A stretch of 64,000 nt of DNA from Erythrobacter sp. (GTDB taxonomy: Bacteria > Pseudomonadota > Alphaproteobacteria > Sphingomonadales > Sphingomonadaceae), in contig NZOF01000180.1 in assembly GCA_002695185.1 (NCBI GenBank), positions 16,818-80,817 on the forward strand, read 5' to 3'. Of this stretch, positions 29,057 through 36,719 are shown in pieces; position 1 is the stretch's first letter; every line of letters begins with the position of its first letter. Under the pieces are notes generated by a model that was not told the DNA's origin, searched no databases, and was given only the letters and a program-made list of their open reading frames with translations. Position numbers and translations under genes: made by a program.

Positions 29057-30111
29057 AGCGGTTTCCATTCTTCGTCTGCGGGAAGCGGGGCGAAGATCTG
29101 ATCGAGAAGTTCCTTGCTTACGCCCTCTGGCGTCGCCGGATCCCATTTCGGATCGTTCGTCTTGTCCACGATGACTGCGCGTACGCCTTCAGCAAAATCG
29201 GGACGGGTCAGTACGCGACTAGCGATGCGATATTCCATCGCCATGTTATCGGCAAAGCTGTCGAGCTGTGCGCTCTCATTCAACTGGCGTAGCGCTACCT
29301 TGCAGGTTTGCGGGCTCTTGCTGCGCAGCGTGGCGAGTTCCTTCGCTGCCCACTCACTATCGTCAGCCTCTAGGCTGGCGAGAATGTCTTCGTAACGATC
29401 AGACCCGAAATGCTTGTTTATCCGGTCGCAGTTTGCCTCAATCCGCGCGTCGGGCGCACTGATCGAGAGTTCGGATAAGATGCCGCCGATGCGCGACGGA
29501 TTATCGATGATACGGGCCTTCGCCTCCTCCAGCTTTTCGGCGGGAAGGTAATGCGTGGTAAGGCCTGCGAAATGAGTTTCCGCCCCGTCGAGCCGCGCGC
29601 CTGTCAGTGCAAGAAACTGGCCGAGCCTTCCGCCAAGTCGCGATAAATGCCATCCGCCGCCTACGTCGGGGAAAAGGCCAATACCGCTTTCAGGCATGGC
29701 GAAGCGCGTATTTTCAGTCGCCACGCGATATTTGCAAGGGAGGGCAATGCCCACCCCGCCACCCATGGTGATACCGTCCATGAAAGCCACGATGGGCTTT
29801 TCATATGTCATCATCTGGTGGTTGAGCTGGTATTCGCCGTGAAAGAATTCGCGGCCGCTTTTGCCACCATCGTTGAGCGCCGAATGGCGCAACAGGTTGA
29901 TATCGCCCCCGGCACAAAAACCTCGCCCTTCAGCATGGTCGAGAATGACTGCTTCGATCGCGTCGTCAGTGGCCCACTCGGTAAGCGCCTTGCTCATGGC
30001 TTGGCACATGTCGAGCGTAAGCGCATGAAGCGCTTTTGGCCGGTTGAGCGAAATATGGCCCACACGACCGTGCGTATGGATATTAAGGTCGTCAGTCATC
30101 ATCATGCTCAC
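29053..30111 (-). CDS. 3-hydroxyisobutyryl-CoA hydrolase
   Basis: The 352-residue crotonase-family protein has the features of the hydrolase subgroup: [12 protein letters not shown], a glycine-rich [40 protein letters not shown] and a longer C-terminal domain than simple hydratases. It cleaves 3-hydroxyisobutyryl-CoA to the free acid, the step between the hydratase and mmsB. The start at 30111 overlaps the stop of the acyl-CoA dehydrogenase (ATGA), and its stop overlaps the next gene's start. Confidence 0.92.
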   Translation of the reverse strand: MSMMMTDDLNIHTHGRVGHISLNRPKALHALTLDMCQAMSKALTEWATDDAIEAVILDHAEGRGFCAGGDINLLRHSALNDGGKSGREFFHGEYQLNHQMMTYEKPIVAFMDGITMGGGVGIALPCKYRVATENTRFAMPESGIGLFPDVGGGWHLSRLGGRLGQFLALTGARLDGAETHFAGLTTHYLPAEKLEEAKARIIDNPSRIGGILSELSISAPDARIEANCDRINKHFGSDRYEDILASLEADDSEWAAKELATLRSKSPQTCKVALRQLNESAQLDSFADNMAMEYRIASRVLTRPDFAEGVRAVIVDKTNDPKWDPATPEGVSKELLDQIFAPLPADEEWKPL

Positions 30112-31253
30112 TGTCGCAAAAGGTCGCGGCCCACGATCATACGCATGACCTGGTTGGTGCCTTCGAGGATCGAGTGAACACGCAGGTCGCGCCAGAAACG
30201 CTCGATCGGATATTCCTTCAAATAGCCGTAGCCGCCAAACAGTTGCAGCGCGTCGTTGACAACTTTGCTTCCGTTATCGGTTGCGAGCCGCTTTGCCATA
30301 GCAGAGAACCGCGATTTATCGGGCGCGTTGTCGGTTACCTTGGCGGCAGCGAGATAGAGAAGCGCCCGCGCTGCCTCGAGATCGGTCGCCATGTCGGCAA
30401 GCATGAACTGGGTGTTCTGGAAGTCGGCGATTGGGGTGTCGAACTGCTTGCGGTCCTTGGTATAAGCCACAGCCTCATCGAGGCAACGCTGCGCCCCGCC
30501 AAGCGAGCAGGCACCGATATTAAGGCGGCCGCCGTCGAGGCCCATCATAGCGAACCGGAAGCCTTCGCCTTCGTCGCCCACGCGATTGGCAACGGGTACG
30601 CGGGCATCCTCGAAGATGACCTGAGCGGTGGGCGAAGCATTCCAGCCGAGCTTCTTTTCCGGCTTGCCGAAGGAAACGCCTGGCGTGTCCTTGTCGATCA
30701 CAAGGCAAGTGATGCCTTTGGTTTTGTGCTCTCCCGTGCGTACCATTGTCACATAGACATCATTTACGCCGCCGCCGGAAATGAACTGCTTGGTTCCGTT
30801 GAGGACATAGTGGTCGCCGTCCAGCACGGCGTTGGTCTTCAGGCCCGCTGCGTCTGAACCGCTGCCCGGTTCGGTTAGGCAATAGCTCGCGATCTTTTCC
30901 ATGCTCACGAGATCGGGCAAGTACCGATCCTTCACCTCTTGACTGCCAAAGGTGTCGATCATCCAACTGGCCATGTTGTGGATCGAAATAAAAGCGCTGG
31001 TGGTGGGGCAGCCATAGGCCATGGCTTCCATGATGAGCGCTGCTTCCAATCGACCGAGACCGATGCCGCCGCTTTCTTCCGAGACATAGATTGCGCCAAA
31101 GCCAAGCTCGGCAGTGCTCTTGATCACTTCGCGCGGGAAATGCGATTTCTCATCCCATTCGCCAGCGTGAGGCGTAATGTTGTCGGCAGTGAAGCGCTGC
31201 GCCATTTCTTGGATCGCGAGCTGCTCTTCGGTAAGCTGGAATTGTCCTGTCAT
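30108..31253 (-). CDS. Isobutyryl-CoA dehydrogenase (acyl-CoA dehydrogenase family)
   Basis: The 381-residue FAD enzyme has the acyl-CoA dehydrogenase signatures CLTEPGSGSDAAGLKT, the catalytic-base region ERFWRDLRVHSILEGTNQVM (glutamate near residue 365) and QLFGGYGYLKEYPIE. In an operon with mmsA, hydratase, hydrolase and mmsB, its substrate is most likely isobutyryl-CoA from valine. Specificity within the family cannot be read directly. It starts 50 bases after the RidA stop and its stop overlaps the hydrolase start. Confidence 0.9.
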   Translation of the reverse strand: MTGQFQLTEEQLAIQEMAQRFTADNITPHAGEWDEKSHFPREVIKSTAELGFGAIYVSEESGGIGLGRLEAALIMEAMAYGCPTTSAFISIHNMASWMIDTFGSQEVKDRYLPDLVSMEKIASYCLTEPGSGSDAAGLKTNAVLDGDHYVLNGTKQFISGGGVNDVYVTMVRTGEHKTKGITCLVIDKDTPGVSFGKPEKKLGWNASPTAQVIFEDARVPVANRVGDEGEGFRFAMMGLDGGRLNIGACSLGGAQRCLDEAVAYTKDRKQFDTPIADFQNTQFMLADMATDLEAARALLYLAAAKVTDNAPDKSRFSAMAKRLATDNGSKVVNDALQLFGGYGYLKEYPIERFWRDLRVHSILEGTNQVMRMIVGRDLLRQ

Positions 31254-31303
31254 GGGGTGGCTCTAGCTCTGTCTAATAAGCATGGGAAGGGTGGGGCCGG
31301 GCT

Positions 31304-31690
31304 TCACGGAAGGATTGCTTCCGCTTCAATTTCGACTTTCCATTCCTTTCGGCAAAGCCAGGCGCAGCCTACCATCGTTGCGGCAGGCGGATCATCGCCA
31401 AAGAAGCGGGCATGGACCTGACCCACCCTTTCTTGGTCATCGAAATCGGTCAGGAACATACGGGTCCGCGCTATGTGAGAAGCGGCTCCGCCAAGATCCT
31501 CTACCGCACGCACAATCAGCATCAGACAGCGCTCTGCTTGAGCGGCTGCATCGCCCATAGTCGAAGAGCCATCGTCTTCTACCGGTCCGGTACCTGAAAT
31601 TACGATCCGGTTGCCATCGCGAACGGCGCGGGCGAAACCGAATTGCGTTTCGTAGGGCGAGCCCGTGAAGACCCGCCCCCGATCTTTCAT
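31304..31690 (-). CDS. RidA/YjgF-family protein
   Basis: The 128-residue protein has VISGTGPVEDDGSS, AAQAERCLMLIVRAVEDLGG and a C-terminal WKVEIEAEAILP, matching the Rid (YjgF/YER057c/UK114) family. RidA enzymes deaminate reactive imine/enamine intermediates that arise from pyridoxal-phosphate enzymes in amino-acid metabolism. The key arginine of the RidA subgroup (normally in R(T/V)..(V/F)) may be RTRMFLTDF. The ATG at 31690 overlaps the I78 gene's stop. Its place in a branched-chain amino acid operon suits a protective role, but other Rid subgroups have unknown functions. Confidence 0.8.
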   Translation of the reverse strand: MKDRGRVFTGSPYETQFGFARAVRDGNRIVISGTGPVEDDGSSTMGDAAAQAERCLMLIVRAVEDLGGAASHIARTRMFLTDFDDQERVGQVHARFFGDDPPAATMVGCAWLCRKEWKVEIEAEAILP

Positions 31691-31977
31691 CCGCATTTGA
31701 CTTCGGTAATTGTCATAGCGGCATCATAGCGCACGTTTACGCGATCTTCGCGGTAATCCATCGTCCACATGGTGCCGGGTGCGCCCCACCGCAGTGTCTT
31801 GGCGCCACTCTTTTGAAGGATCATCGCGCCGGTATCCGCGTCAGCTTTCTGTCCCACGTATGTCTGCAGACCTTCAGCATCACACATGCCGCCGCTTGGG
31901 GAAGTCGTCGTCCCGCCATCAGTAGTGGCGCAAGCAGCGAGAGGAAGGATGGCAAGTGATAAGGCTAGGGTTTTCAT
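31687..31977 (-). CDS. I78-family peptidase-inhibitor-like lipoprotein
   Basis: The 96-residue protein has a lipoprotein signal MKTLALSLAILPLAAC with the lipobox cysteine at 16. A short Ser/Thr/Gly linker follows, then CDAEGLQTYVGQKADADTGA and MWTMDYREDRVNVRYD, the pattern of inhibitor family I78 (elastase/subtilisin inhibitors, potato inhibitor I fold). It would sit in the periplasm, anchored to a membrane. GAGGAGA lies upstream of the ATG at 31977. It overlaps RidA and follows another lipoprotein, inside the valine operon, where its purpose is not obvious. Confidence 0.8.
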   Translation of the reverse strand: MKTLALSLAILPLAACATTDGGTTTSPSGGMCDAEGLQTYVGQKADADTGAMILQKSGAKTLRWGAPGTMWTMDYREDRVNVRYDAAMTITEVKCG

Positions 31978-31987
31978 TAGGGTCTCC

Positions 31988-32473
31988 TCAAACGGGGCAT
32001 TTGGTATAGGTGATCGGATCGGACATAGCGTCTTCACCGTATTCGGTACGCAGTAATTGGGTGCCGCTGTCGTTTAGCTGAAGCTCGATCTCTTTCTTCC
32101 AGCTCTGGCCTTCACCGACGAAATTGAAAGTCGCATGGATTTTGTCGTCGGACTGTCTTTTCACCTCAGCAAGGTTTGCCCGCGATTCGTAAAAGCCGAG
32201 TTGGTTATCGGTGATTTCAAGCGAGCCCTTGGCATCGCCATTTTTGTCGGAGCAGTCGCCCGGGACCATTCCCCAGCGCCCATGAAGAGCGCGCGGAATC
32301 GCAGACTGCTCAAGTTCGGACAAAGGCTGTGCGCCGTCACCGATCCCGCCATCGGGTTCGACCGGCATCATGACATCGCCTTCCTGCTCAGCGCCGTTCT
32401 CTGTGCCGACACAGCTTACGAGTGTCAGGAGAGCGAATGGCAAGGCGGAGCAAAGAAGCGAGTGTGTTCTCAT
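31988..32473 (-). CDS. Small lipoprotein of unknown function
   Basis: The 161-residue protein has a signal of the form MRTHSLLCSALPFALLTLVSC with a lipobox cysteine near 21. An acidic, disordered linker follows (residues 25-55), then a C-terminal domain with LHGRWGMVPGDCSDKNGDAK, a beta-rich middle and a final TKCPV. Two cysteines could form a disulfide. I do not recognise the family. It lies between mmsA (28 bases upstream) and the I78 gene (10 bases downstream). The ATG at 32473 was chosen because it begins the signal peptide; longer in-frame starts overlap the mmsA end. Confidence 0.75.
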   Translation of the reverse strand: MRTHSLLCSALPFALLTLVSCVGTENGAEQEGDVMMPVEPDGGIGDGAQPLSELEQSAIPRALHGRWGMVPGDCSDKNGDAKGSLEITDNQLGFYESRANLAEVKRQSDDKIHATFNFVGEGQSWKKEIELQLNDSGTQLLRTEYGEDAMSDPITYTKCPV

Positions 32474-32501
32474 AGAGCTTCCAATGCTCCGCCACACCGA
32501 T

Positions 32502-33998
32502 CTATCCCATCGTGGGAATAACGAAGGCATTCGATCCATCGCCGCCGCCATCCGGCCAGCGCTGCGTTACTTTCTTGGCCTTGGTCCAGAATTTGAGGCC
32601 TTCCATGCCATACTGGTCGGTGTCGCCGAAGCCCGACCGCTTCCATCCACCAAAGCTGTGGTAGCTGACGGGCACCGGAATAGGCACGTTGATGCCAACC
32701 ATGCCTACATTCACGCGATGGGCAAACTCCCGCGCTGCATGGCCATTGCGGGTAAAGATCGCGACGCCATTCCCGTACTGATGCTCGCTCGGCAGCTTGA
32801 CCGCCTCTTCGAAGTCCTTCGCGCGGACGATCTGGAGCACAGGGCCGAAAATCTCTTCCTTGTAACTTTCCATGTCTGTGGTGACGCGATCAAGCAGCGT
32901 CGGTCCGACAAAGAAGCCTTTTTCATGCCCCTGCAGGCTAAAGCCGCGACCGTCGATGACGACCTCTGCACCTTCCTTCTCTGCGGTATCGATCCAGCTT
33001 TCCACACGCGCTTTATGCTCTGGCGTAACGACGGGGCCGTAATGGGCGTCCTTATCGGTGCTGACTCCTACCCTCAGGCTATTGATAGCCGGGATGAGCT
33101 TCTCGCGCAGGCGATCCGCCGTGTCTTCGCCGACCGGGACGACGACGGGAAGCGCCATGCAGCGTTCGCCTGCGGAACCGAAAGCGGCGCCGGACAGGTC
33201 GTTCACAACCTGGTCCAGATCGGCATCGGGCATTACGATTCCGTGATTTTTAGCGCCGCCCATTGCCTGAACCCGCTTACCCGCCGCAACGCCGCGCTTG
33301 TAAACATAATGCGCAATGTCGGAAGAACCGACGAAGCTGACTGCTGCGATATCCTCATGATCGAGGATGGCGTCGACCATTTCCTTGTCGCCATGAATGA
33401 CCTGCAACAGCCCTTCGGGCGCACCGGCTTCTACGAAAAGTTCGGCCAGGCGAACAGGAACGCTCGGATCACGCTCGGACGGTTTGAGTATGAAAGCATT
33501 GCCCGTCGCAATTGCCATTCCGAACATCCACATCGGGATCATGGCCGGAAAATTGAACGGGGTGATGCCGGTGCCGATGCCAAGCGGCTGGCGCATGGAA
33601 TAAACATCGATACCGGGGCCCGCTCCTTGCGTGTATTCACCCTTCAGAACCTGAGGGATACCGCAGGCGAATTCGATCACTTCTAGCCCGCGCTGTACGT
33701 CGCCATGGGCATCGTCAACCACCTTGCCGTGTTCGCTGGCAAGCAGTTCGGCAAGCTCCTGCTTGTTGGCCTCAACGAGGCGCTTGTATTCGAACATGAC
33801 CCGCGCACGGCGCTGCGGATTGGTCGCTGCCCACTCGGGCTGGACCTTCTTCGCTGCGGCCACGGCCTGTTCCAGAAGCGCAGCGTCGCCCAGCGGGACT
33901 TCGGCCTGAACTTCGCCCGTCGACGGGTTCCATATCTGATGGGTGCGGGTGGCGGAGCCTGTGGTTCCGCCGGCGAGAAAATGGTCGACCTGACGCAT
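32502..33998 (-). CDS. mmsA: CoA-acylating methylmalonate-semialdehyde dehydrogenase
   Basis: This 498-residue aldehyde dehydrogenase converts methylmalonate semialdehyde to propionyl-CoA and CO2. Features are GIGTGITPFNFPAMIPMWMF, KPSERDPSVPVRLAELFVEA, SFVGSSDIAHYVYKRG (NAD site), GSAGERCMALPVV with the catalytic cysteine (near 284), and the family-specific KGFFVGPTLLDRV. The ATG at 33998 has GAGAGG eight bases upstream. That ribosome site is paired inside a strong hairpin (34007-34044). It is the first enzyme gene of the valine operon and receives the product of MmsB. Confidence 0.95.
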   Translation of the reverse strand: MRQVDHFLAGGTTGSATRTHQIWNPSTGEVQAEVPLGDAALLEQAVAAAKKVQPEWAATNPQRRARVMFEYKRLVEANKQELAELLASEHGKVVDDAHGDVQRGLEVIEFACGIPQVLKGEYTQGAGPGIDVYSMRQPLGIGTGITPFNFPAMIPMWMFGMAIATGNAFILKPSERDPSVPVRLAELFVEAGAPEGLLQVIHGDKEMVDAILDHEDIAAVSFVGSSDIAHYVYKRGVAAGKRVQAMGGAKNHGIVMPDADLDQVVNDLSGAAFGSAGERCMALPVVVPVGEDTADRLREKLIPAINSLRVGVSTDKDAHYGPVVTPEHKARVESWIDTAEKEGAEVVIDGRGFSLQGHEKGFFVGPTLLDRVTTDMESYKEEIFGPVLQIVRAKDFEEAVKLPSEHQYGNGVAIFTRNGHAAREFAHRVNVGMVGINVPIPVPVSYHSFGGWKRSGFGDTDQYGMEGLKFWTKAKKVTQRWPDGGGDGSNAFVIPTMG

Positions 33999-34006
33999 GG
34001 AAAAAT

Positions 34007-34044
34007 CCTCTCTTTTCTTGCCAACGGCCTTGGCAAGCGAGAGG
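34007..34044 (-). promoter_or_regulatory. Hairpin holding the mmsA ribosome-binding site
   Basis: On the coding (minus) strand CCTCTC and GCTTGCCAA pair with TTGGCAAG and GAGAGG around a five-base loop. A small internal bulge separates the two helices. The last arm, GAGAGG, is the mmsA Shine-Dalgarno and is followed by ATTTTTCC and the ATG. It could be a terminator for the upstream DUF819 gene, a translational switch for mmsA, or both. Confidence 0.65.
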
Positions 34045-34098
34045 TCCTAAATCAACCGGTTTCAGATGAAACCTTAGCTGGTCAAGCTGGCCTGACTG

Positions 34099-35313
34099 TT
34101 ATCCCACCCCAGCCATGAGCTGCGCGCAAAGAATTGCTCCGTAGGTACCCAGTGCATAGCCGAGAACCGCCAGCAACACGCCAACGGGGGCGAGGGCAGG
34201 ATGAAACGCAGCGGCAACTACCGGAGCCGAAGCCGCGCCCCCGACATTGGCCTTGCTGCCAACGGCGACGAAGAAAAACGGTGCCTTGATGATTTTTGCG
34301 ACCACCAAGAGCAGGACAATGTGGAACAGCATCCAGATTGCACCGATAGCCATGAATGCGGGGGCATCCAGGATCTTGGTCACGTCCATACGGGTGCCGA
34401 TGATTGCGACAAGGAGGAAGATAAACAACACGCCGAACTTGCTGGCGCCAACTCCTTCGAGTTCTCTTGCCCGAGTGAAACTGGCAAGTAGACCTGTGGT
34501 AGTGGAAATTACGACGACCCAGAAGAACTCGCTCGCCAAGGTCGCGTCTTCGCCTTGAACCTCCGCAAAGAAATTGCCGATCCATCCGCCAAGCAGATGC
34601 GATAGGCCGACGACGGCAAAAGCGACGCCGAACAGCAATACATAATCGTTAGCCTTGGCCACACGCTCGATACTGTCGGAATAATTGGCCATATTGTCGC
34701 GAAGCTTTTCGATCGCCGATGCATCAGCGCCGAGCCAGCGGTCCACGCGTTCGGTCGCGCCAGCACCATAAAGCAGGAAGATCATCCAGATCTCGGCCAC
34801 GATGATGTCTACTGCCAGCAGCGCAGAAAAATTCTCCAACGGATAACCGTAGACCTCCAGCATCGCTGTCTGGTTGGCGCCGCCGCCGATCCAACTGCCC
34901 GCCAGTGTCGCCAGCCCGCGCCATGCAGCGGTATCACCCGTGCCAATCACGCTCGGGTCGAATTGAGCGACGATCCATAGCGCCAGCGGGCCACCGATTA
35001 TGATCCCCACAGTAGCGGTAAGAAACATGATGATCGCCTTGCTGCCAAGACCAATGATCCCCTTGATGTCGATGCTGAGCGTCATCAAAAACAGCGCGGC
35101 TGGGAGAAAATAATCCTTGGCGATCGGCCAGAGCTGGCTGTTCGACGTATCTATCAGCCCCGAAGTCACGAATAGCGAAGGAACGAGGTAGCAAACCAGA
35201 ATAATGGGAACGAAGACGTAGAAGCGTTGCCAGCCCGGTCTGTCACGTGTGGCGAAAACGAATGCCAGCAAGGCTGCAAGCAGGCCGAGGATGATCCGGT
35301 CGTCGCTAATCAT
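34099..35313 (-). CDS. DUF819 family membrane protein
   Basis: The 404-residue protein has about ten to eleven hydrophobic segments and the family stretches LAGSWIGGGANQTAMLEVYG and SKANVGGAASAPVVAAAF. DUF819 (YjcL-like) proteins are uncharacterised transporters with a sodium-symporter-like fold. I cannot assign a substrate. It precedes mmsA on the same strand by 100 bases that contain a hairpin, and lies 29 bases after the cysteine-synthase-like gene, with which it may be co-transcribed. Confidence 0.85.
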   Translation of the reverse strand: MISDDRIILGLLAALLAFVFATRDRPGWQRFYVFVPIILVCYLVPSLFVTSGLIDTSNSQLWPIAKDYFLPAALFLMTLSIDIKGIIGLGSKAIIMFLTATVGIIIGGPLALWIVAQFDPSVIGTGDTAAWRGLATLAGSWIGGGANQTAMLEVYGYPLENFSALLAVDIIVAEIWMIFLLYGAGATERVDRWLGADASAIEKLRDNMANYSDSIERVAKANDYVLLFGVAFAVVGLSHLLGGWIGNFFAEVQGEDATLASEFFWVVVISTTTGLLASFTRARELEGVGASKFGVLFIFLLVAIIGTRMDVTKILDAPAFMAIGAIWMLFHIVLLLVVAKIIKAPFFFVAVGSKANVGGAASAPVVAAAFHPALAPVGVLLAVLGYALGTYGAILCAQLMAGVG

Positions 35314-35342
35314 GGCTGTTCAATTATCTCCAATGCCCGCGT

Positions 35343-36416
35343 TCAGGCGGCAGCGAACGTGCCCGTCTCGAAAAAGTGGGCGATCTTCTTTTGCTCGGGT
35401 AGGATGTCTATCCCATTTTCGGCAAGCCATGCCTGATCGAAAATCGTATCGGCATAGCGGCTTCCGTCGTCGCACAGGATCGAGACGATCGATCCCGCCA
35501 TCCCCTGTTCCGCCATTTCAGCTGCAATCTTCGCACATGCCCAAACGTTCGTCCCGGTCGACCCCCCGCATCTGCGTCCAAGTCTTTTGCTGACCTCATG
35601 CGCCGCTGCAATCGAGCATGCGTCGGGCACGATTTCCATCCGGTCCACTACATCGGGCAGGAAGCTGGGCTCTACCCGTTGGCGGCCGATACCCTCGATA
35701 CAGCCTGACGAATGCTCGATCCGGTCGACGGATCGATCCGACCAATGCCGGTGAAAGACCGAGCCTTCGGGATCGGCAACGCATAGCCGCGTTTCGTGCC
35801 GGTTGTAGCGTGCATAGCGGCCGATGGTGGCCGATGTGCCACCCGTGCCGGCTCCGCAAACGATCCAACTCGGTACCGCGTGGGGTTCCTGGGCCATCTG
35901 GGCGAAGATCGATTCGGCGATATTGTTGTTGCTGCGCCAGTCTGTGGCACGTTCTGCATAGGTGAACTGGTCAATATAATGACCGCCCAACTCGTGGGCG
36001 AGCGACTGCGCTGCGTCGTAAATTTCCGACGGACGGTCGACGAAATGGCATTCGCCGCCCTGAAAGGTAATTGCATCGATCTTCGCTTTGGCGGTCGAGC
36101 GCGGTACCACAGCGATGAAACGCAGGCCTAACATGCGGGCAAAGTAGGCTTCCGAAACAGCGGTCGATCCGCTTGACGCTTCAACGATTGCAGTATTCTT
36201 CCCGATCCAGCCGTTGCACAGGCTATACAGGAACAGTGATCGCGCCAGTCGGTGCTTGAGGCTGCCCGTCGGGTGGCTGGATTCGTCCTTCAGATAAATT
36301 GCAATGTCGGGAAGGGCTGGAACCGGGAGCGGTATCAGATGCGTGTCCGCAGAACGGTTGAAGTCCGCTTCGATCCTGCCGATCGCCCAGTTAAGCCAGT
36401 CGCGCTTGTTGTCCAT
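35343..36416 (-). CDS. Cysteine-synthase-like pyridoxal-phosphate enzyme
   Basis: The 357-residue beta-family enzyme has [20 protein letters not shown] with the pyridoxal lysine (SLKHR), the substrate loop [20 protein letters not shown], and phosphate-binding [17 protein letters not shown]. It resembles the CysK2-like branch rather than housekeeping CysK: the asparagine loop reads SSGSTA instead of TSGNTG. CysK2-type enzymes make cysteine, S-sulfocysteine or related products. The ATG at 36416 has AGAAGG upstream. It is divergent from tRNA-Gly and may form a unit with DUF819. The exact reaction is not shown. Confidence 0.82.
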   Translation of the reverse strand: MDNKRDWLNWAIGRIEADFNRSADTHLIPLPVPALPDIAIYLKDESSHPTGSLKHRLARSLFLYSLCNGWIGKNTAIVEASSGSTAVSEAYFARMLGLRFIAVVPRSTAKAKIDAITFQGGECHFVDRPSEIYDAAQSLAHELGGHYIDQFTYAERATDWRSNNNIAESIFAQMAQEPHAVPSWIVCGAGTGGTSATIGRYARYNRHETRLCVADPEGSVFHRHWSDRSVDRIEHSSGCIEGIGRQRVEPSFLPDVVDRMEIVPDACSIAAAHEVSKRLGRRCGGSTGTNVWACAKIAAEMAEQGMAGSIVSILCDDGSRYADTIFDQAWLAENGIDILPEQKKIAHFFETGTFAAA

Positions 36417-36533
36417 GCCGCGCCTTCTAGTGTTCCAATGCAGGTTTGAAACCCTAGTAGCGTTGTTTTCCGACAGCAGTCGCAGATTGTATTGACCAGC
36501 ATATGTCACCTATGCCACCCGCCCATCGGCCTC

Positions 36534-36607
36534 GCGGGTGTAGCTCAATGGTAGAGCAGCAGCTTCCCAAGCTGACGACGAGGGTTCGATTCCCTTCACC
36601 CGCTCCA
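36534..36607 (+). tRNA. tRNA-Gly (CCC anticodon)
   Basis: The acceptor stem GCGGGTG pairs with CACCCGC and a genome-encoded CCA follows. The D-arm is GCTCAATGGTAGAGC. The anticodon loop TTCCCAA gives CCC, with a 4-pair GCAGC/GCTGA helix ending in a G-A mismatch. The T-arm is GAGGGTTCGATTCCCTT. CCC reads GGG glycine codons. It is in the 303-base gap between the cysteine-synthase-like gene and the S8 protease gene; nothing else is evident there. Confidence 0.95.
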
Positions 36608-36719
36608 ACCTTCTCGAAGTACGGCGTGCTAAGCTGTAGGAAAACAGCAATCCCTAATAAGCAGATCGAAAGAGTTACCTGCTACAATATAGAAGTCGCA
36701 GGATTCTGGGGTCAGCAGA

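Noticed and set aside
32370..33686. A 438-codon open frame antisense to mmsA
   Set aside because: mmsA is certain on the other strand, and the antisense frame has no domain and no ribosome site.
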